64,000 bases of DNA from Litoditis marina (lineage: Eukaryota > Nematoda > Chromadorea > Rhabditida > Rhabditidae): contig OZ038433.1 of the NCBI GenBank assembly GCA_964036275.1, forward strand, positions 10,531,009 to 10,595,008. The letters run 5' to 3'. Positions 30,001 through 40,201 of this stretch are shown here, piece after piece. Position 1 is the stretch's first letter. Each line of letters starts with the position of its first letter. The notes under the pieces are model-generated. The model ran no database searches, was not told the DNA's origin, and was given only the letters and a program-made list of their open reading frames with translations. A program made the position numbers and the translations under genes.

Positions 30001-33000
30001 GCCACCCGAAGCTCATCAACCTACATGACGCCTATGAGGAGAAGGACGAGATGGTCATGATCTATGAATTGTGAGTATGATGTTACTTTAGGCAACATTT
30101 GTCGACTTACGCGAGAATTTTGTGAAAAACATGAGATAATAATTTCAGCATGTCCGGCGGTGAGCTTTTCGAGAAAGTTGCCGATGAGTCGAACAAAATG
30201 TCGGAGGAGGAAGCTATTGAGTACACCCGTCAAGTTTGTAAAGCCCTCTGTCATATGCACGAGATGAACTACGTACATCTCGACCTCAAGCCGGAGAATA
30301 TCATGTTCACCACAAAGAAGAGCAATGAGCTGAAGTTGATCGATTTCGGACTTGCTGCGCACCTGGACCCACGTGAAAGTGTCAAGGTGAATGGTGTATC
30401 TTGTCTGAACTATTAGAACGGAAAAAAAGTGTAAGTTAGTTTCCAATAGACTGTTAAATTCAGAACTCAGTGAAATCGACTTTGTTTGAAATTCAGAAAC
30501 TGAAAATTTAGATTTACAGATCCAGTTACCAGGTTCATGATATGAGACAAATACATTCAGGTTACTACTGGCACAGCAGAATTCGCTGCACCAGAGGTTG
30601 CAAATGGCAATCCTGTGGGATACTATACTGATATGTGGAGTGTTGGAGTTCTGTCGTACATTCTCCTCTCGGGTATGTCACCATTCGGAGGCGAAACCGA
30701 CGAAGAAACCTTGAAGAACGTGAAGAAGTGTGATTGGAACATGGACGATTCCTCCTTCAGTAATATCTCCGAGGAAGGAAAAGATTTCATCAGAAAACTG
30801 CTCATAAGCGAACCTGGGTGAGCAACTAATTTTATTCATATGTTGTACAACGAGATAGAGCTTTGTTGATGCCAAGAATTTACAGAAATGAACATGTTTC
30901 TCAATTAACCTACGCCAAAACTAATCGAGCTACAGTTTATTGTATGAGAACTGAAGTGAGAAACGTGAACGTTATAAACCATCTTCGGCATTCAGACCGT
31001 GCATCGGAAAATCTGTGCATCGGAAAATCTGAACAATTATCGAAACGTAATACATTGCAGAACTCGAATGACGATACACCAGGCGTTAGATCATCCCTGG
31101 TTGTCAGGAGGTTCCACCGGCAAACGTGACGAACAGATCCCGAGCAGCCGATACCACAACATACGTGACTCAATCCGGACAAAATACGTAAGTTACAAAA
31201 AGATACAAATGTTGAACGTGAACGAAAAATCACCTGTTTCTAAACGATACAGAGTGCTGCTGAATATAAATTTGTGCATTAAGATAAGACTTAGCGAATG
31301 TGCAGTATTCATTCAACTTCAATTTCAGGATGCATGGCCAGAACCGATGCCATCGCTGGGTAGAATTTCCAACTTCAGTTCACTGAGAAAACATAGGCCG
31401 CAAGAGCATCACATGCATGACGCCTTCTTCGATCGCACTGAAGCTCAGCCAAGATTCATCATCAAGCCATACGGAACGACAGTGGGAGAAGGACAGAGCG
31501 CCAACTTCTACTGTAGGGTTATCGCGGCTTCCGCCCCTGTAGTCACATGGCACAGAGACACGCGTGAGCTGAAGCAGAGCGTCAAGTACATGAAGAAGTA
31601 CGACAACAACGACTACGGTCTCACGATAAACAGAGTCAAGTACGATGATAAGGGCGAGTACACTGTCAGGGCGAAGAACTCATATGGATCAAAGGAAGAA
31701 GTCGTCTTCTTGAACGTCACCAAATCCAGCGAACCATTCAGATCCGAGCCACTTGAACCCATGAGGAAAGCTCCATCTCCTCCTAAGGTGGAAGAGTTCA
31801 AGGAAAAGGAATGTGCACCAAAATTCACATTCCATCTTCGAAATCGTTTGATTCAGAAGAACCATCCTTGCAAGCTCATCTGTTCTCTGCAAGGAAACCC
31901 CGTACCGAAGGTCGAATGGCTCAAGGACGGATCACCAATCGATGAGGACCGGGTACAACTCACATTCCGCAGTGGTGTCTGCTCATTAGAAATTTTCAAT
32001 GCACGACTAGATGACGCAGGCGTCTACAGTTGTCGCGCCACCAATGAATTGGGTGAAGATTACACCGAATGCGTTCTGACGGTACAGAAGAAGGGCGGTG
32101 AGCCCATTCCCCACGTGTCAACCACCACACGATCACGACGCGTGTACGAAAGCCTTCGGACCTCGGAAATCGAGCGATCACGCTCGTCAGCAGAGATTCG
32201 AAGAAAATCTCTGCTACGAGACTTCTCACCCGACACACGATCAGCAAAGGACGACCTCAAAATGAAAATCTCAACTGAACCTCCTAATTTCTCCTCCAAA
32301 CTCCAGAACACAGAGGTCGACGCCGGAGAGACAGCCGAATTTTCCTGCGGGGTGAGCTAATTTCAACTTTCTGTTATCAGTGATCAGCTTAAAAACGACA
32401 GGATTATTTTTACTGAGCATACAGTACCTAAAAAAACTTTCTGTTGAAAACTTATTATTCCTTTTAGTTGAATGCGGTCCCTGAACCAATCGTCGAGTGG
32501 CTTCACAATGGAGAGAGGATCAGTGACTCTCGATATCAGGCAACCTTTTCCTCCGGGACGGCAAGGTTACGGATATCAGGAGCACAAGCAGAGGACGCTG
32601 GAGAATATTTATGTAGAGCTAGTAATTCCGCCGGACAGGAATCGTCCAAGGCTAGATTAACCGTCGCTCAGAAAATGAACGGAACGGCCGACGTAAACGG
32701 ATCAACGAATCAAAATATCCGGTAAGTACATCATGAACCTTAACCTTTCAGACCATCTACCGATATTGAAAGAATTTGAAAAACTAAGGAACTCTCGCAT
32801 CTGGTCTTTTCATTCACTTCAGACAACAAATCTCTCTTGGACGTTTTCATTTGCCTCACTGTACATGAACCTCTGCAGCTAGTGTCTGATATTCAATATT
32901 TATGATCCTCATGATAGCAGAAAACGTGTTCACAACTAACTTTCAGGGTTGTGAGCCATCTAGAAGGACAGATTGTAGCATCTGGTAGTCAGTGTAGTCT

Positions 33001-34065
33001 AGGAGCCGTAGTATCCGGAGCTGCCGATGAAGTATTGTGGATGAAGAACGGACATGAGGTATGCATCGGAGAGAGAGAGCGAGAGGGAACAGGTCGTACT
33101 TCCTTTCTAGATAGCGTAAGTTCTAAATAAGCGACAAACACTACGATTCGATGTTCACGCCTTCATTTAGATCACTTCCGACGATCGAGTAACCGTGAGT
33201 CAGGATGACGACCGGTTGAGCCTTACCATTACGAATACGACCGCAGACGATGCCGGCCAATACCAGCTGGAAGTCCGGAACAAGGGAACGAACCTAGTTT
33301 CAGTTGCCTCGCTGATTGTCAATGGTGAGTTCCAAAGATATATTAAACCGACTATTAATTCTGCAGCAAATCACTCAGCTGATTAATATGCCGCACAACT
33401 AGATGTGTGGAGTAGACGAAGAAGAATATGCAAAACTATGTCCGCAAGAAGTTGACAGTATGCACAATTAAAAACTATGAGTTTTACAACATGGTTAACT
33501 TAACGAAACCATTTCAGACGGAGCAGCCGACCCACCCGTATCCAGATTACCCGCATCCATGAGCGCCTCAGTAGGCTCATCCGCAAAATTCACCCTTGAG
33601 CTAGAAAACGCCGAGGGATACACTGTGCAGTGGTTCAAGGGCAGCGACAAAGTGGAGAAATCTGATCGACACAAATCCGTGAAATCGGGAAATACTTTCA
33701 AGCTTGACTTCAAGGTGAGCTTTTCCGGAGAGCTGATGTGCATACTTCCATTAGGAGAATCATTCATTTTTCAAAGAACAGCCATAAATTCTGACGTGCA
33801 CATATACGTTGAACTCGGTGGTAGGGTGCATTCCCAAATTATGCCGTGATACCTCCCAGCAAATGGTACTAGCAGTACCTCCCGGCAAATGATGCAATGG
33901 TAACACAAATAAAAAGTCTGAGTGTCAACTACAGTTCCTCTCACTAAAAACTAGAAACCATTTCAGAGCGTCGAATCGTCTGACGAAGGTGTATATGTAG
34001 TAAAAGTGATCAAAGAAAAGAAGGCCATCGCAAAGTACTCCGCAGCCCTGCTAGTTGAAGCATAA
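3..34065 (+). CDS. unc-22: Twitchin (UNC-22), giant Ig/FnIII muscle protein kinase, 5' partial
   Basis: Twitchin sits in the A-band of nematode body-wall muscle, along the thick filament, and regulates contraction and relaxation. I assembled 73 exons (listed in the block entries). All introns in this gene are GT-AG, phases agree at every junction, and the total of 18,375 coding bases equals 6,125 codons including TAA at 34063-34065. The visible 6,124 residues hold about 26 complete Ig domains plus the end of another, 31 FnIII domains, one kinase and five C-terminal Ig domains. From memory, C. elegans UNC-22 has about 6,800 residues, so roughly 700 N-terminal residues lie upstream of the window. 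Exons are short and many at the 5' side and grow to over 1 kb near the kinase. Introns carry most of the repeats described below. The domain order and near-identity of many segments to UNC-22 leave little doubt. Confidence 0.97.
40..1449. mobile_element. Non-autonomous inverted-repeat transposon with TA duplication (Tc1/mariner-like)
   Basis: A 1.4-kb element (42-1447) fills most of the first unc-22 intron in the window. Its ends are inverted repeats of about 76 bp at roughly 90% identity: 42-117 begins CATATAAGACCTGGCAAAC, and the complement of 1372-1447 begins CATATAGGACCCGGCAAAC. Both ends are flanked by TA (40-41 and 1448-1449), the target of Tc1/mariner transposases. No transposase-like reading frame is visible inside. 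The left TA is part of the splice donor of exon 3-38. Confidence 0.75.
1989..2093. mobile_element. piggyBac-like MITE, copy 1 (TTAA-flanked)
   Basis: A 97-bp fold-back element lies in an unc-22 intron. Ends: AGAAGGACGATTATGTGG at 1993 and its complement ending at 2089, each flanked by TTAA (1989-1992, 2090-2093). Related copies occur at 37695-37818 and 61083-61206. TTAA duplication is typical of piggyBac transposases. No coding capacity. Confidence 0.75.
2285..2308 (+). other. unc-22: 24-nt microexon of unc-22 (possible cassette exon)
   Basis: The exon lies between a cttcag acceptor and a gtacag donor. It is 24 nt long with phase 2 on both sides and encodes SAGKKKGG. Skipping it would join the neighbouring exons in frame (AG plus AGATTC gives Arg-Asp-Ser), so it is frame-neutral. 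It adds a small basic patch to the linker between the first two Ig domains. The exon is inferred from splice signals and phase; it is too short for a homology call. Confidence 0.6.
2815..2976. repeat. Fold-back repeat in unc-22 intron, distant relative of the CTCATGAG family
   Basis: Inverted arms of about 28 bp: GTGGCGAAGTCTCATGAA from 2817 and its near-complement ending at 2976. The interior contains a second small hairpin (ccagaaaaaaatctgg). The arm sequence resembles the GTAGCAA/CTCATGAG elements at 56788 and 62215. No clear target duplication. Confidence 0.55.
5352..5424 (-). pseudogene. tRNA-like sequence (SINE head or tRNA pseudogene) in unc-22 intron
   Basis: Read on the minus strand, a Pol III A box (TAGCGCAGTGGTTAGCGC, ending near 5417) and B box (GGTTCGATTCC, complement of 5365-5375) are correctly ordered and spaced for a tRNA. 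The D stem pairs (GCGC with GCGC) and the T stem pairs with one mismatch. The acceptor and anticodon stems do not pair well, so a working tRNA is unlikely. A tRNA-derived SINE or decayed tRNA fits better. Confidence 0.55.
5883..6055. mobile_element. Degraded GGTTACC palindromic element, copy 1
   Basis: Lies in an unc-22 intron. It shares the GGTAACC/GGTTACC inverted arms and a central segment (actaacg...aaaaccacat...cgttagaaaaa) with the better copies at 34868-35119 and 56275-56550. The outer ends are eroded, so the borders are approximate. Confidence 0.6.
6264..6350. repeat. Fragment related to the GGGTTGTTAA/cgagtttt element
   Basis: The sequence begins ggggttgttaatagagttcaa and contains gtatcgagttcgactcg, matching the left end of the complete element at 17938-18107. 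The right end is not recognisable. It lies in an unc-22 intron. Confidence 0.45.
7194..7236. repeat. (TTA)n microsatellite in unc-22 intron
   Basis: About 43 bp of near-perfect TTA/ATT triplets with a few interruptions, just upstream of the acceptor of exon 7248-7361. Length polymorphism is likely. Confidence 0.85.
8516..23078 (+). other. unc-22: unc-22 FnIII-FnIII-Ig super-repeat region
   Basis: Exons: 8516-8646, 8846-8957, 9256-9567, 9901-10085, 10283-10462, 10595-10743, 10905-11149, 11364-11492, 11652-11877, 12113-12252, 12428-12510, 12589-12724, 12819-13121, 13227-13375, 13536-13739, 13860-14234, 14402-14552, 14676-15393, 15521-15681, 15828-16112, 16284-16507, 16618-17002, 17107-17279, 17375-17576, 17716-17840, 18146-18385, 18461-18602, 18745-18853, 19043-19218, 19309-19460, 19646-19861, 19944-20172, 20281-20655, 20925-21131, 21241-21537, 21764-22039, 22136-22461, 22561-22689, 22878-23078. 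The order Ig, FnIII, FnIII repeats about every 300 residues. FnIII domains show W-PP-DDGG-PI-YxVEK, GxEYxFRVKAVN and the LAKNPF hinge. Ig domains begin LAPKI-like and carry VKAG, GEPAP and DSGxYT. Many Fn-Ig and Ig-Fn borders coincide with phase-1 introns. Confidence 0.93.
17930..18115. mobile_element. 170-bp hAT-like MITE made of cgagttt repeats, with 8-bp duplication
   Basis: The element spans 17938-18107 in an unc-22 intron. Ends are TAGGGTTGTTAA and its complement TTAACAACCCTA. The interior is almost entirely irregular repeats of TTCGAGTTT. The flanking 8-mers CTTGACAG (17930-17937) and TTTGACAG (18108-18115) differ by one base, fitting the 8-bp duplication of hAT transposases. Fragments occur at 6264-6350 and about 55880-55917. 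Confidence 0.7.
23175..29723 (+). other. unc-22: unc-22 pre-kinase block with large exons (Ig and FnIII)
   Basis: Exons: 23175-23997, 24095-24267, 24385-25096, 25172-25359, 25433-25615, 25814-25981, 26078-27320, 27541-28396, 28671-29750 (the last runs into the kinase). The strict Ig-Fn-Fn rhythm breaks here. Three FnIII domains follow one another at 23400-24500 and again at 26130-27040. Two Ig domains are then adjacent at 27040-27825, followed by two FnIII, two Ig (28700-29275) and one FnIII before the kinase linker ([19 protein letters not shown]). This matches the known order at the C-terminal end of twitchin. The exon at 23175 is preceded by a TTTAAG rather than TTTCAG acceptor. The donor at 25360 is GTTCGT, which is weak, but the phase is right. 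Confidence 0.92.
28580..28625. repeat. Two perfect 23-bp tandem copies in unc-22 intron
   Basis: Unit attcactcgcgagaaaata plus ccac at 28580-28602 and 28603-28625, each holding the palindrome CTCGCGAG. It lies about 45 bp upstream of the acceptor of the exon that leads into the kinase. Confidence 0.85.
29724..31111 (+). other. unc-22: Twitchin protein kinase domain (MLCK/titin-type)
   Basis: The Ser/Thr kinase domain is encoded by the end of exon 28671-29750 and by exons 29867-30070, 30149-30386, 30561-30817 and most of 31061-31187. Visible motifs, in order: glycine loop [13 protein letters not shown]-binding lysine in FAAKFV, helix-C glutamate in VRKEINTM, hinge [17 protein letters not shown], catalytic loop HLDLKPEN (HLD in place of HRD, as in this family), DFG in [15 protein letters not shown] in FAAPEVA, then [15 protein letters not shown] and the final-lobe HPWL. 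All catalytic residues are present, so the kinase should be active. In twitchin kinases a C-terminal tail folds into the active site and inhibits it; that tail is encoded just downstream ([16 protein letters not shown]). Its role here is inferred from the family. Confidence 0.95.
31112..34065 (+). other. unc-22: Twitchin autoregulatory tail and five C-terminal Ig domains
   Basis: Exons: end of 31061-31187, then 31329-32351, 32468-32721, 32947-33058, 33171-33324, 33518-33714, 33967-34065. The kinase tail (about 31112-31430) is basic and contains [10 protein letters not shown], equivalent to the autoinhibitory segment of twitchin. Ig domains lie at about 31440-31725, 31810-32090, 32280-32680, 32950-33324 and 33518-34065. 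Between the second and third is a Ser/Arg-rich linker ([20 protein letters not shown]) with potential phosphorylation sites. The protein ends [15 protein letters not shown] before TAA. Confidence 0.93.
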
Positions 34066-34641
34066 AGCAGCCGACTGCAAGCCAATAGCTTTCCATCTCT
34101 ATCCTGCCCCTGAGTGCTAGTTGCCTCAAGCCCCCACTGCTCAAATATTGAAATGTGAATAATATATAGTTTGTTAATTCTTCTAGTGTAGTTTATATAA
34201 TTGTATCGTTGATTGGAAATTGTCGGGACACTTTTTCCATGAGACGAGTAGAAGCAGGTGGCAACACTTCTCCGAGCTAAGGGACGAGTGAGGAGGATGT
34301 GTTGTTCACAACTTACAAATGTAGCGACATAATGTATGCGAGTTCGGGACACTCCATACATTACTAGCGATCACAATATTTGTATTTCCTTTATGTAGAT
34401 GTTGTATTTTGTAGATATTTAGCTGTCAATTTTCAATATATTTTCGAAATGCGTGTATGTGGGTAACCCTGCGTTCGGGACCGCGGGGTTCAATCTAAAC
34501 GTAACAACTACTTCTATTTTAACTCTCAACGACTACACTTGTGGCAGGATAGATATTTCTACCTTACTGTGTATTATTTGTCGGATAGCCGGAACGACTT
34601 TTTTCATTGATGTTAATAATTTTTTATGCAAATTTAATAAA
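34066..34641 (+). other. unc-22: unc-22 3' UTR with poly(A) signal and hairpin
   Basis: Non-coding sequence after the TAA, ending at AATAAA (34636-34641); a second AATAAA lies at 34675-34680. A 9-bp hairpin is present: AACCCTGCG (34465-34473) pairs with CGCGGGGTT (34482-34490), with one G-U pair and an 8-nt loop. The exact cleavage site is not visible. Confidence 0.7.
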
Positions 34642-36522
34642 TGATAAAATCAAGATGTTCCAAAATGAATGACCAATAAACAAAAAATAGGTGAGAAAAG
34701 AGGATTGTTCTAGGAGGGAGTCCTAAAGAAATTCGTCATGAATTTGAACATTAACCTTCATTGAGTGATTTGAAGAGGATGGTAGGTGAGTCTCAAGTCT
34801 GAACAGCATCAATAAATAGTGAGAGACCAAATATGTAGTTTAATCTTTATACGTCGCTATAACTTAAGGGCCAATTCTATATATGTAACTGGGTTTTTTG
34901 GTAACCTAACCGGTTTTTGGTAACCTTTTTTTCAGGTTACCTCACAGCTAACCGGTAGGTAACCTAAAACTTGAATCCGGTTGCCGAACAAACTAACGGC
35001 AAAAACCACATTTCACGTTAGAAAAACAGGTAACCGGTTACCTACTGAAGTAACCTGAAAAAAGGGTTACCAAAAACCGGTTAGGTTACCAAAAAACCCG
35101 GTTACATATAGAATTCACCTTATTTAAGAACTTTGATCGAAGAGCAGGATCAAACTACAAACACAGCGCGATCTAATAGATTTCAACTGACACTTTCTTC
35201 TCGCCTTTGAAGAAAAGTGTACGTACATTCGAGCTATATAAAGTTTTTACGCACAATGAGCAGAATCAAACAACGTACTACGCAAACAATAAACGATTTT
35301 CCATCTAATAAACTTTCCTTTCCTCTAATGTGCGGAACTCACTAAACACATCAAAATTCGAGTGTAATAAAATAACGTACCAGGAAAAAACCTACCTTCA
35401 AAAAACCTTCTATGTAAGATAAAGTTCAATCCCATTGATTAAAAATGTGTGACACCCCACAAAATCCGAACCAGCCGCTTATTACCGAGGTATGTTTTTC
35501 ATAGTATAAAATTGATGCCTTAGTCCCAGTAAAGTGTTCCAACAACTACAAATGACGCATACAATTTCGAGTGTAAAGCGCTCACGTTCGGTGTGTAGGC
35601 TCGCGCTCGGACGCATTGTTTTCTTACCGTGAATGCTGAAAGATCAAACTTCAGCCACACTATGTTCAAAAACCATTGAGACTGAGGTCATGCTTCACGC
35701 TCGTAGGTTAGAAGACGGTGGCGCCAAAATACAAATCATAACTATTGACTGAGCTCCCAGGTCCTTACAGGCTCAACCAATGTTACTGATTGGAAAATTT
35801 CACTATTTCCATGCACAATTACCTACTGAACATAAATGGAAAAGCTAACCAATGGTAGCACCTCTATCTTTCTCATGCACATGCAATGATATCATCTAAA
35901 CTTTTACTTTTTATTTAACTTCATTCCGTTTTTCTTAAAATTTATTAGTGTTGCAACTTTCACTAGAAAATCCGCAAACACGTTTTCGGTTGATATAAAC
36001 CTATACAAGGATCACCTAAATTAAGTATTACTCAAATTTTGAACCTTATATTTTAATTGAACAATGTTTTAGCTACATTTTATTTGCGACCAATCGCTGA
36101 AATAACATGAAAAATGGCAATTCCAAATCCTACAAAGGGATTACTGCCGAATCGGCAATAAAAGAATCATCATAAATTAAACGGTGTGCACATATAAATA
36201 TAATAATAACCACCAATATTAAGATTGATTGTGTAAGAGAGCAGATCTGGGAATATCACGACTATCACCAGCGAGTAAAGAGAGAGTGAACCTAAGCTTA
36301 GGAAAGGACTTGCCAGCGCCCCCTCGAAAAGAGTTAGGTTTTGAAATAAATACAGGACATGTACACCGAAAAAGACGTGAGAGCAAATGATGAAATGTGA
36401 ATCTAATGTATACAAGGAGAAGAATATGTAGTGTAAGAGAAAGGCTGCCTACTTGGAGAAAAGCTCGTCAAAACAACATGCTGCGCAAACGAATCGGAAT
36501 GGATTTTGGTCCCACTTATCGG
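34642..36522. other. Intergenic region between unc-22 and arl-8 (convergent 3' ends)
   Basis: Apart from the element at 34868-35119 and the far AATAAA of unc-22, I see no supported gene here. TTTATT at 36079-36084 would be AATAAA on the minus strand and could serve arl-8. A 24-bp segment containing GGATCAAACTACAAACACAG (35145-35168) recurs exactly at 57154-57177. A lone exon-like reading frame at 35446-35490 is discussed in the findings. Confidence 0.6.
34868..35119. mobile_element. GGTTACC palindromic element, copy 2 (252 bp)
   Basis: Ends are GGGCCAATTCTATATATG and GAATTCACC. The long arms are rich in GGTAACC/GGTTACC and pair across nearly the whole length, around a centre with actaacggcaaaaaccacat. 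It matches the copy at 56275-56550 in inverted orientation: that copy begins GGGTGAATTC and ends GAATTGGCC. The flanks TAACTTAA and TTATTTAA are only weakly alike. Confidence 0.75.
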
Positions 36523-39500
36523 TTAACGCTGACTTTTTGAATGCTGAATAAGCCACTGAAGAGTCACATCTGAAATTAGGTTGGTAAAGGATCGCTCAAA
36601 AGCGAAAGAGGAAAGTCATTAGTAATGTATGGTGTATGCACACAGTACAGGAAACTTCAGAACCATAAATTATGCGACCTCTCAGTTCCATGGTTTCATC
36701 CCGTTTACCAAAATACCAATATTTCTCGAAAACACGAACACGTGAAGATATTTTTCTTCCTTAATGAGACTTTCGTTTGAGCTTTAGCATGTCTGGTAGT
36801 TCAATCATGGATCACGCAATTCAGTTCTATACTGTATTGAATTCAGGCAACTTAAGTAAAAGTTAAGTTTATGCGAGTCAATAATAGTTCGAATCATCGG
36901 TAAACAATTATAACTGACACTGTCGCACACTTGATTCGACCACTTTTATAGAGTATTTATTTTGTTAGTTGCATTAGCTGCAAACTATTTGAAAAACGAA
37001 GAATGGCCAATGGCTACATGAACTATTGCGTGAGGACTCAAAGCCTTTCCAGAAATACGCACGAGCGCAATAAATTATTTTTAAATGACTATCTCTATTT
37101 TAATTAAGCCCAAATCAAAGACTGACCAATATTTTCCTTTTCCTTGCAAGAAATGGAGTAGCAGCAAATCTCTCTATTCTGAATGGACGAGAGGTTCCTG
37201 AAAATAAACAAATACCACCCGAAAATAAGGTCGGGAAGCTACGAGTCTGTTTACTCCAAAGTCCAAAATAGCATGAAGCTCAAGCAAAACTTTTGTTCTC
37301 TTGTTGTGATGAATTTATTAGTTTTGTTCCAAACTTCCAAATAATGAAAATAAGTGTTAATATGAGGTCATTTTGTAAAATGGTAGCTGTACGTAACAGT
37401 TTTTTTTTAAACAAACCACTACTTGTTCTTACCCAACAACCCAACCTCCAAACTACTAAAAAGTTGGTCTTCTGACCCCAATTTTCCAACTAATTTTGTA
37501 TGGTCGACCAATTAATTTTGTATGGTCACTGTCTCACCAATATTATGTCGACAATCAAGTCACGTCACGACAAGAAAAGTGGAAATAGCAAACTACATCC
37601 TAGTTCTTGGTGTTTTCTCGTTTTCATTGATTTATGTTCAACGAGATTACAACATTCCGTGATTTCATCTTCACGATTTCTGCTGTGACGATCATTAAAG
37701 TAGGACGATTATGTGAACCAATCCCGATGTATCGGTCCTCTAAACTGCAATTGAAAAATGTATTGCAGTTTAAAGGACCGAAGCGTTTGGATTGGTCCAC
37801 ATAATCGTCCTTCTTTCGATACAAAAAAAAATCAGAATACCCACATTCTCTCAATGAGCTGACGTTCGTCTAAGGCACCAGGAAGATCCTTCTTGTTACC
37901 CAACACAAGCACAGGAATGGCGTCCAACTGGGGCTTGTCTAGCAGTTGGATAAGCTCATTTCGAGATGCCTGAAATAACAAACTCAATCACTCAATAGCT
38001 TCACTTAAACTGTGCCCGCACTTCCATAAACATGCACTTTATACATGGAAATGAAAAAAAGTTTACTACATTTAGGATACCATTGATTCATAAAAACAAT
38101 TATCTTACGTTTTAGGTGTGCATAAAATTAGGCAGGGAAAACTACCCGATTATCATGGGAGAAAACAGAAAACGACACAACTCCAACATGATCATGATTC
38201 ATGAAACATTAACATGACCCGCTTCCGCGATGCAAAAACAAGTATCACGCTATCAGTTTTGACGCAAGTACGTCAACGTCATGTCACGTCATGCACGTGT
38301 TACTTTCTAAAAAAGGGCAGACCGGGATTTTTCTGACCGAATTTGAAAAATGTGGCTATCATGAATTAAAATTCAAGATTTGCAAAACGACGTATGCCAC
38401 TATGTCGGTGGAATTATGGGTTCCCATCTTTAGAACAGTTGGATCTAACTGGTATCATCATGCCAGGATGCGTATAGTTCAATTACACACTTTTCACCCT
38501 TAACTAACAACTAAAAAATCATGAAAAGTACGCTATCCTAATAGAAATACAGGTTTTATGCAGATTAGTCACATATTGCTGGCGATCCCACTACTTTAAA
38601 ATCAATATTCAAATACGTGAAACGTTCTTAATCTGCATCGCAAAAACAAACAATTTTTTCTCAATATTGGCGAAAAGCCGGAAAGGGAAGCCCGTTTTTG
38701 AGAATTCCCGGGTTATCCGATTAGCCAGAAAAGCATCCATACACGAACAAACGAACTCCCTTTTCGACGAAAACGGAGGATTAGTCTATTTTTGATGTGA
38801 AATTATTGATTAGCACGTGTTTCAAGTTTCAACCCAAAACGGACTACTTTTCGGCATATCTAAAACCAGAGAAATTATCACACTTGCAGAAGTATCATGC
38901 CGGTTTTTAGGGTGACGACCGTTCATTTCAGTTGATCTGGCATTGAAATATTTTGCCTATGCTTTTTGGCCGAGTAGTCGAACCTTATTGGTTTATGATT
39001 ACTGGTAATACCTACCTCCAATTTATCCTCATCCGCCGCATCTACCATGAAGACGATTGCGTTGACACCACGGCAATATCGCTCCCACATGGATCGGAAT
39101 CGAGGCTGACCTCCGATATCCCATAACTAGAATGACAAATATAGTATGTTTGCCACTATTTTACGATTAATGATGCATATTTGCACACTAGTATTCTTCC
39201 TATTGAATAACTATATGATTCATTATAATAATTGTTAAACACTATCCGGAAGGATATTCTCAATCCTCGTTCTTCGTACATGGCACAAAACCCCATTTCC
39301 CAGTGTGATACGAGTGCACGTAATCCTTAAATTTTCAGCTAACATAACTCTCGAAAAAGTCTACATTGCACTAGATCATGTTGTACGTTCCTGGTTTTGC
39401 ATGTTGGCTTTTCGACCACCGGCCACCTGCACCTGTCTCTCAGAACTCAAACTAAAACATTCATTGGTTGCTTTTTTCGATTTTGGAACCGGGAGCACGG

Positions 39501-40201
39501 TAGTGGTATTTGTCCGTCAATAACCAATATAGAACGGAGCAAAAAAAAACAAGACCGCTGAAAATATGAAACCAACTAACCAACCTTTATAGTAACATTT
39601 CCCTTGGTGATCTTTCTCATATTGAAGCCTACTGTTGGAATCATATCTTCCGTGAACTGTCCGCTCTGCAAAGAAACAAACATTCAGAATACCTTTGTTG
39701 AAGCGAAGATGACCCACCCAAGAAAATATGATATCATACAAGAAACTGTAGAGAACTATTAGTTACTACTATCTTATCGTTCCAATTATATACCGGACCA
39801 AGTGGCGGTTAAGTAATTTTGAAACAGCACGACTCCATTTCAGAACCTTCAGATATACCTACTTGCCTAATTCGATACGTGTTACACTCGCTGTTTAACC
39901 GTACAAACTTTTATCGAAGGCGAGATTATCTGAAACATCAATATTCGGCCAGACATTCCTTTTTACAATTCTAGTGTGTGACTGTCGATAGGTAAGTAGT
40001 ATCTTCGACAGCCACTATCAAAAAAACACTTAGAAAAATAGTAACGTATCCAGTAGAGCGGGAAAATATAAAACTTACCGCGATCACGTTGACAAACGTG
40101 GTTTTCCCGGAATTTTGAAGTCCTACGAGAGTGAGCTCCATTTCTTCTTTCCAAAACAGGCTACGAAACCATTCCAGTACACGGTTGAGCATAGCAAACA
40201 T
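36523..40201 (-). CDS. arl-8: ARL-8, Arf-like small GTPase of lysosomes and synaptic vesicle precursors
   Basis: ARL8 recruits kinesin adaptors to lysosomes and presynaptic cargo and drives their outward transport. Six exons on the minus strand: 40201-40079, 39665-39585, 39126-39016, 37969-37845, 37197-37127, 36569-36523. Together they give 185 residues, the family's normal length. Motifs: N-terminal amphipathic helix [17 protein letters not shown] (family members are membrane-bound through an acetylated helix; there is no Gly2 for myristoylation), P-loop [10 protein letters not shown], switch [10 protein letters not shown], switch [18 protein letters not shown], base-binding NKKD and SCKEKEN. 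It ends HSKSQR. I chose ATG 40201 because the family starts here; an in-frame ATG at 40222 lies upstream of a likely trans-splice acceptor (TTTACAG, complement of 40208-40214). The introns of 413-1,046 bp hold no other gene; one contains the MITE at 37695-37818. Confidence 0.95.
37695..37818. mobile_element. piggyBac-like MITE, copy 2
   Basis: A 116-bp fold-back element in an arl-8 intron (37699-37814). It is flanked by TTAA on the left and the mutated TTCG on the right. Ends are AGTAGGACGATTATGTG and its complement. The interior arms (cctctaaactgcaattg / ctgcaat...tttaaagg) match the copy at 61083-61206. Confidence 0.72.

Noticed and set aside
29724..31111. Kinase as a separate gene
   Set aside because: Exon phases run continuously from the preceding FnIII exon into the kinase and on into the following Ig exons, and the order is that of twitchin.
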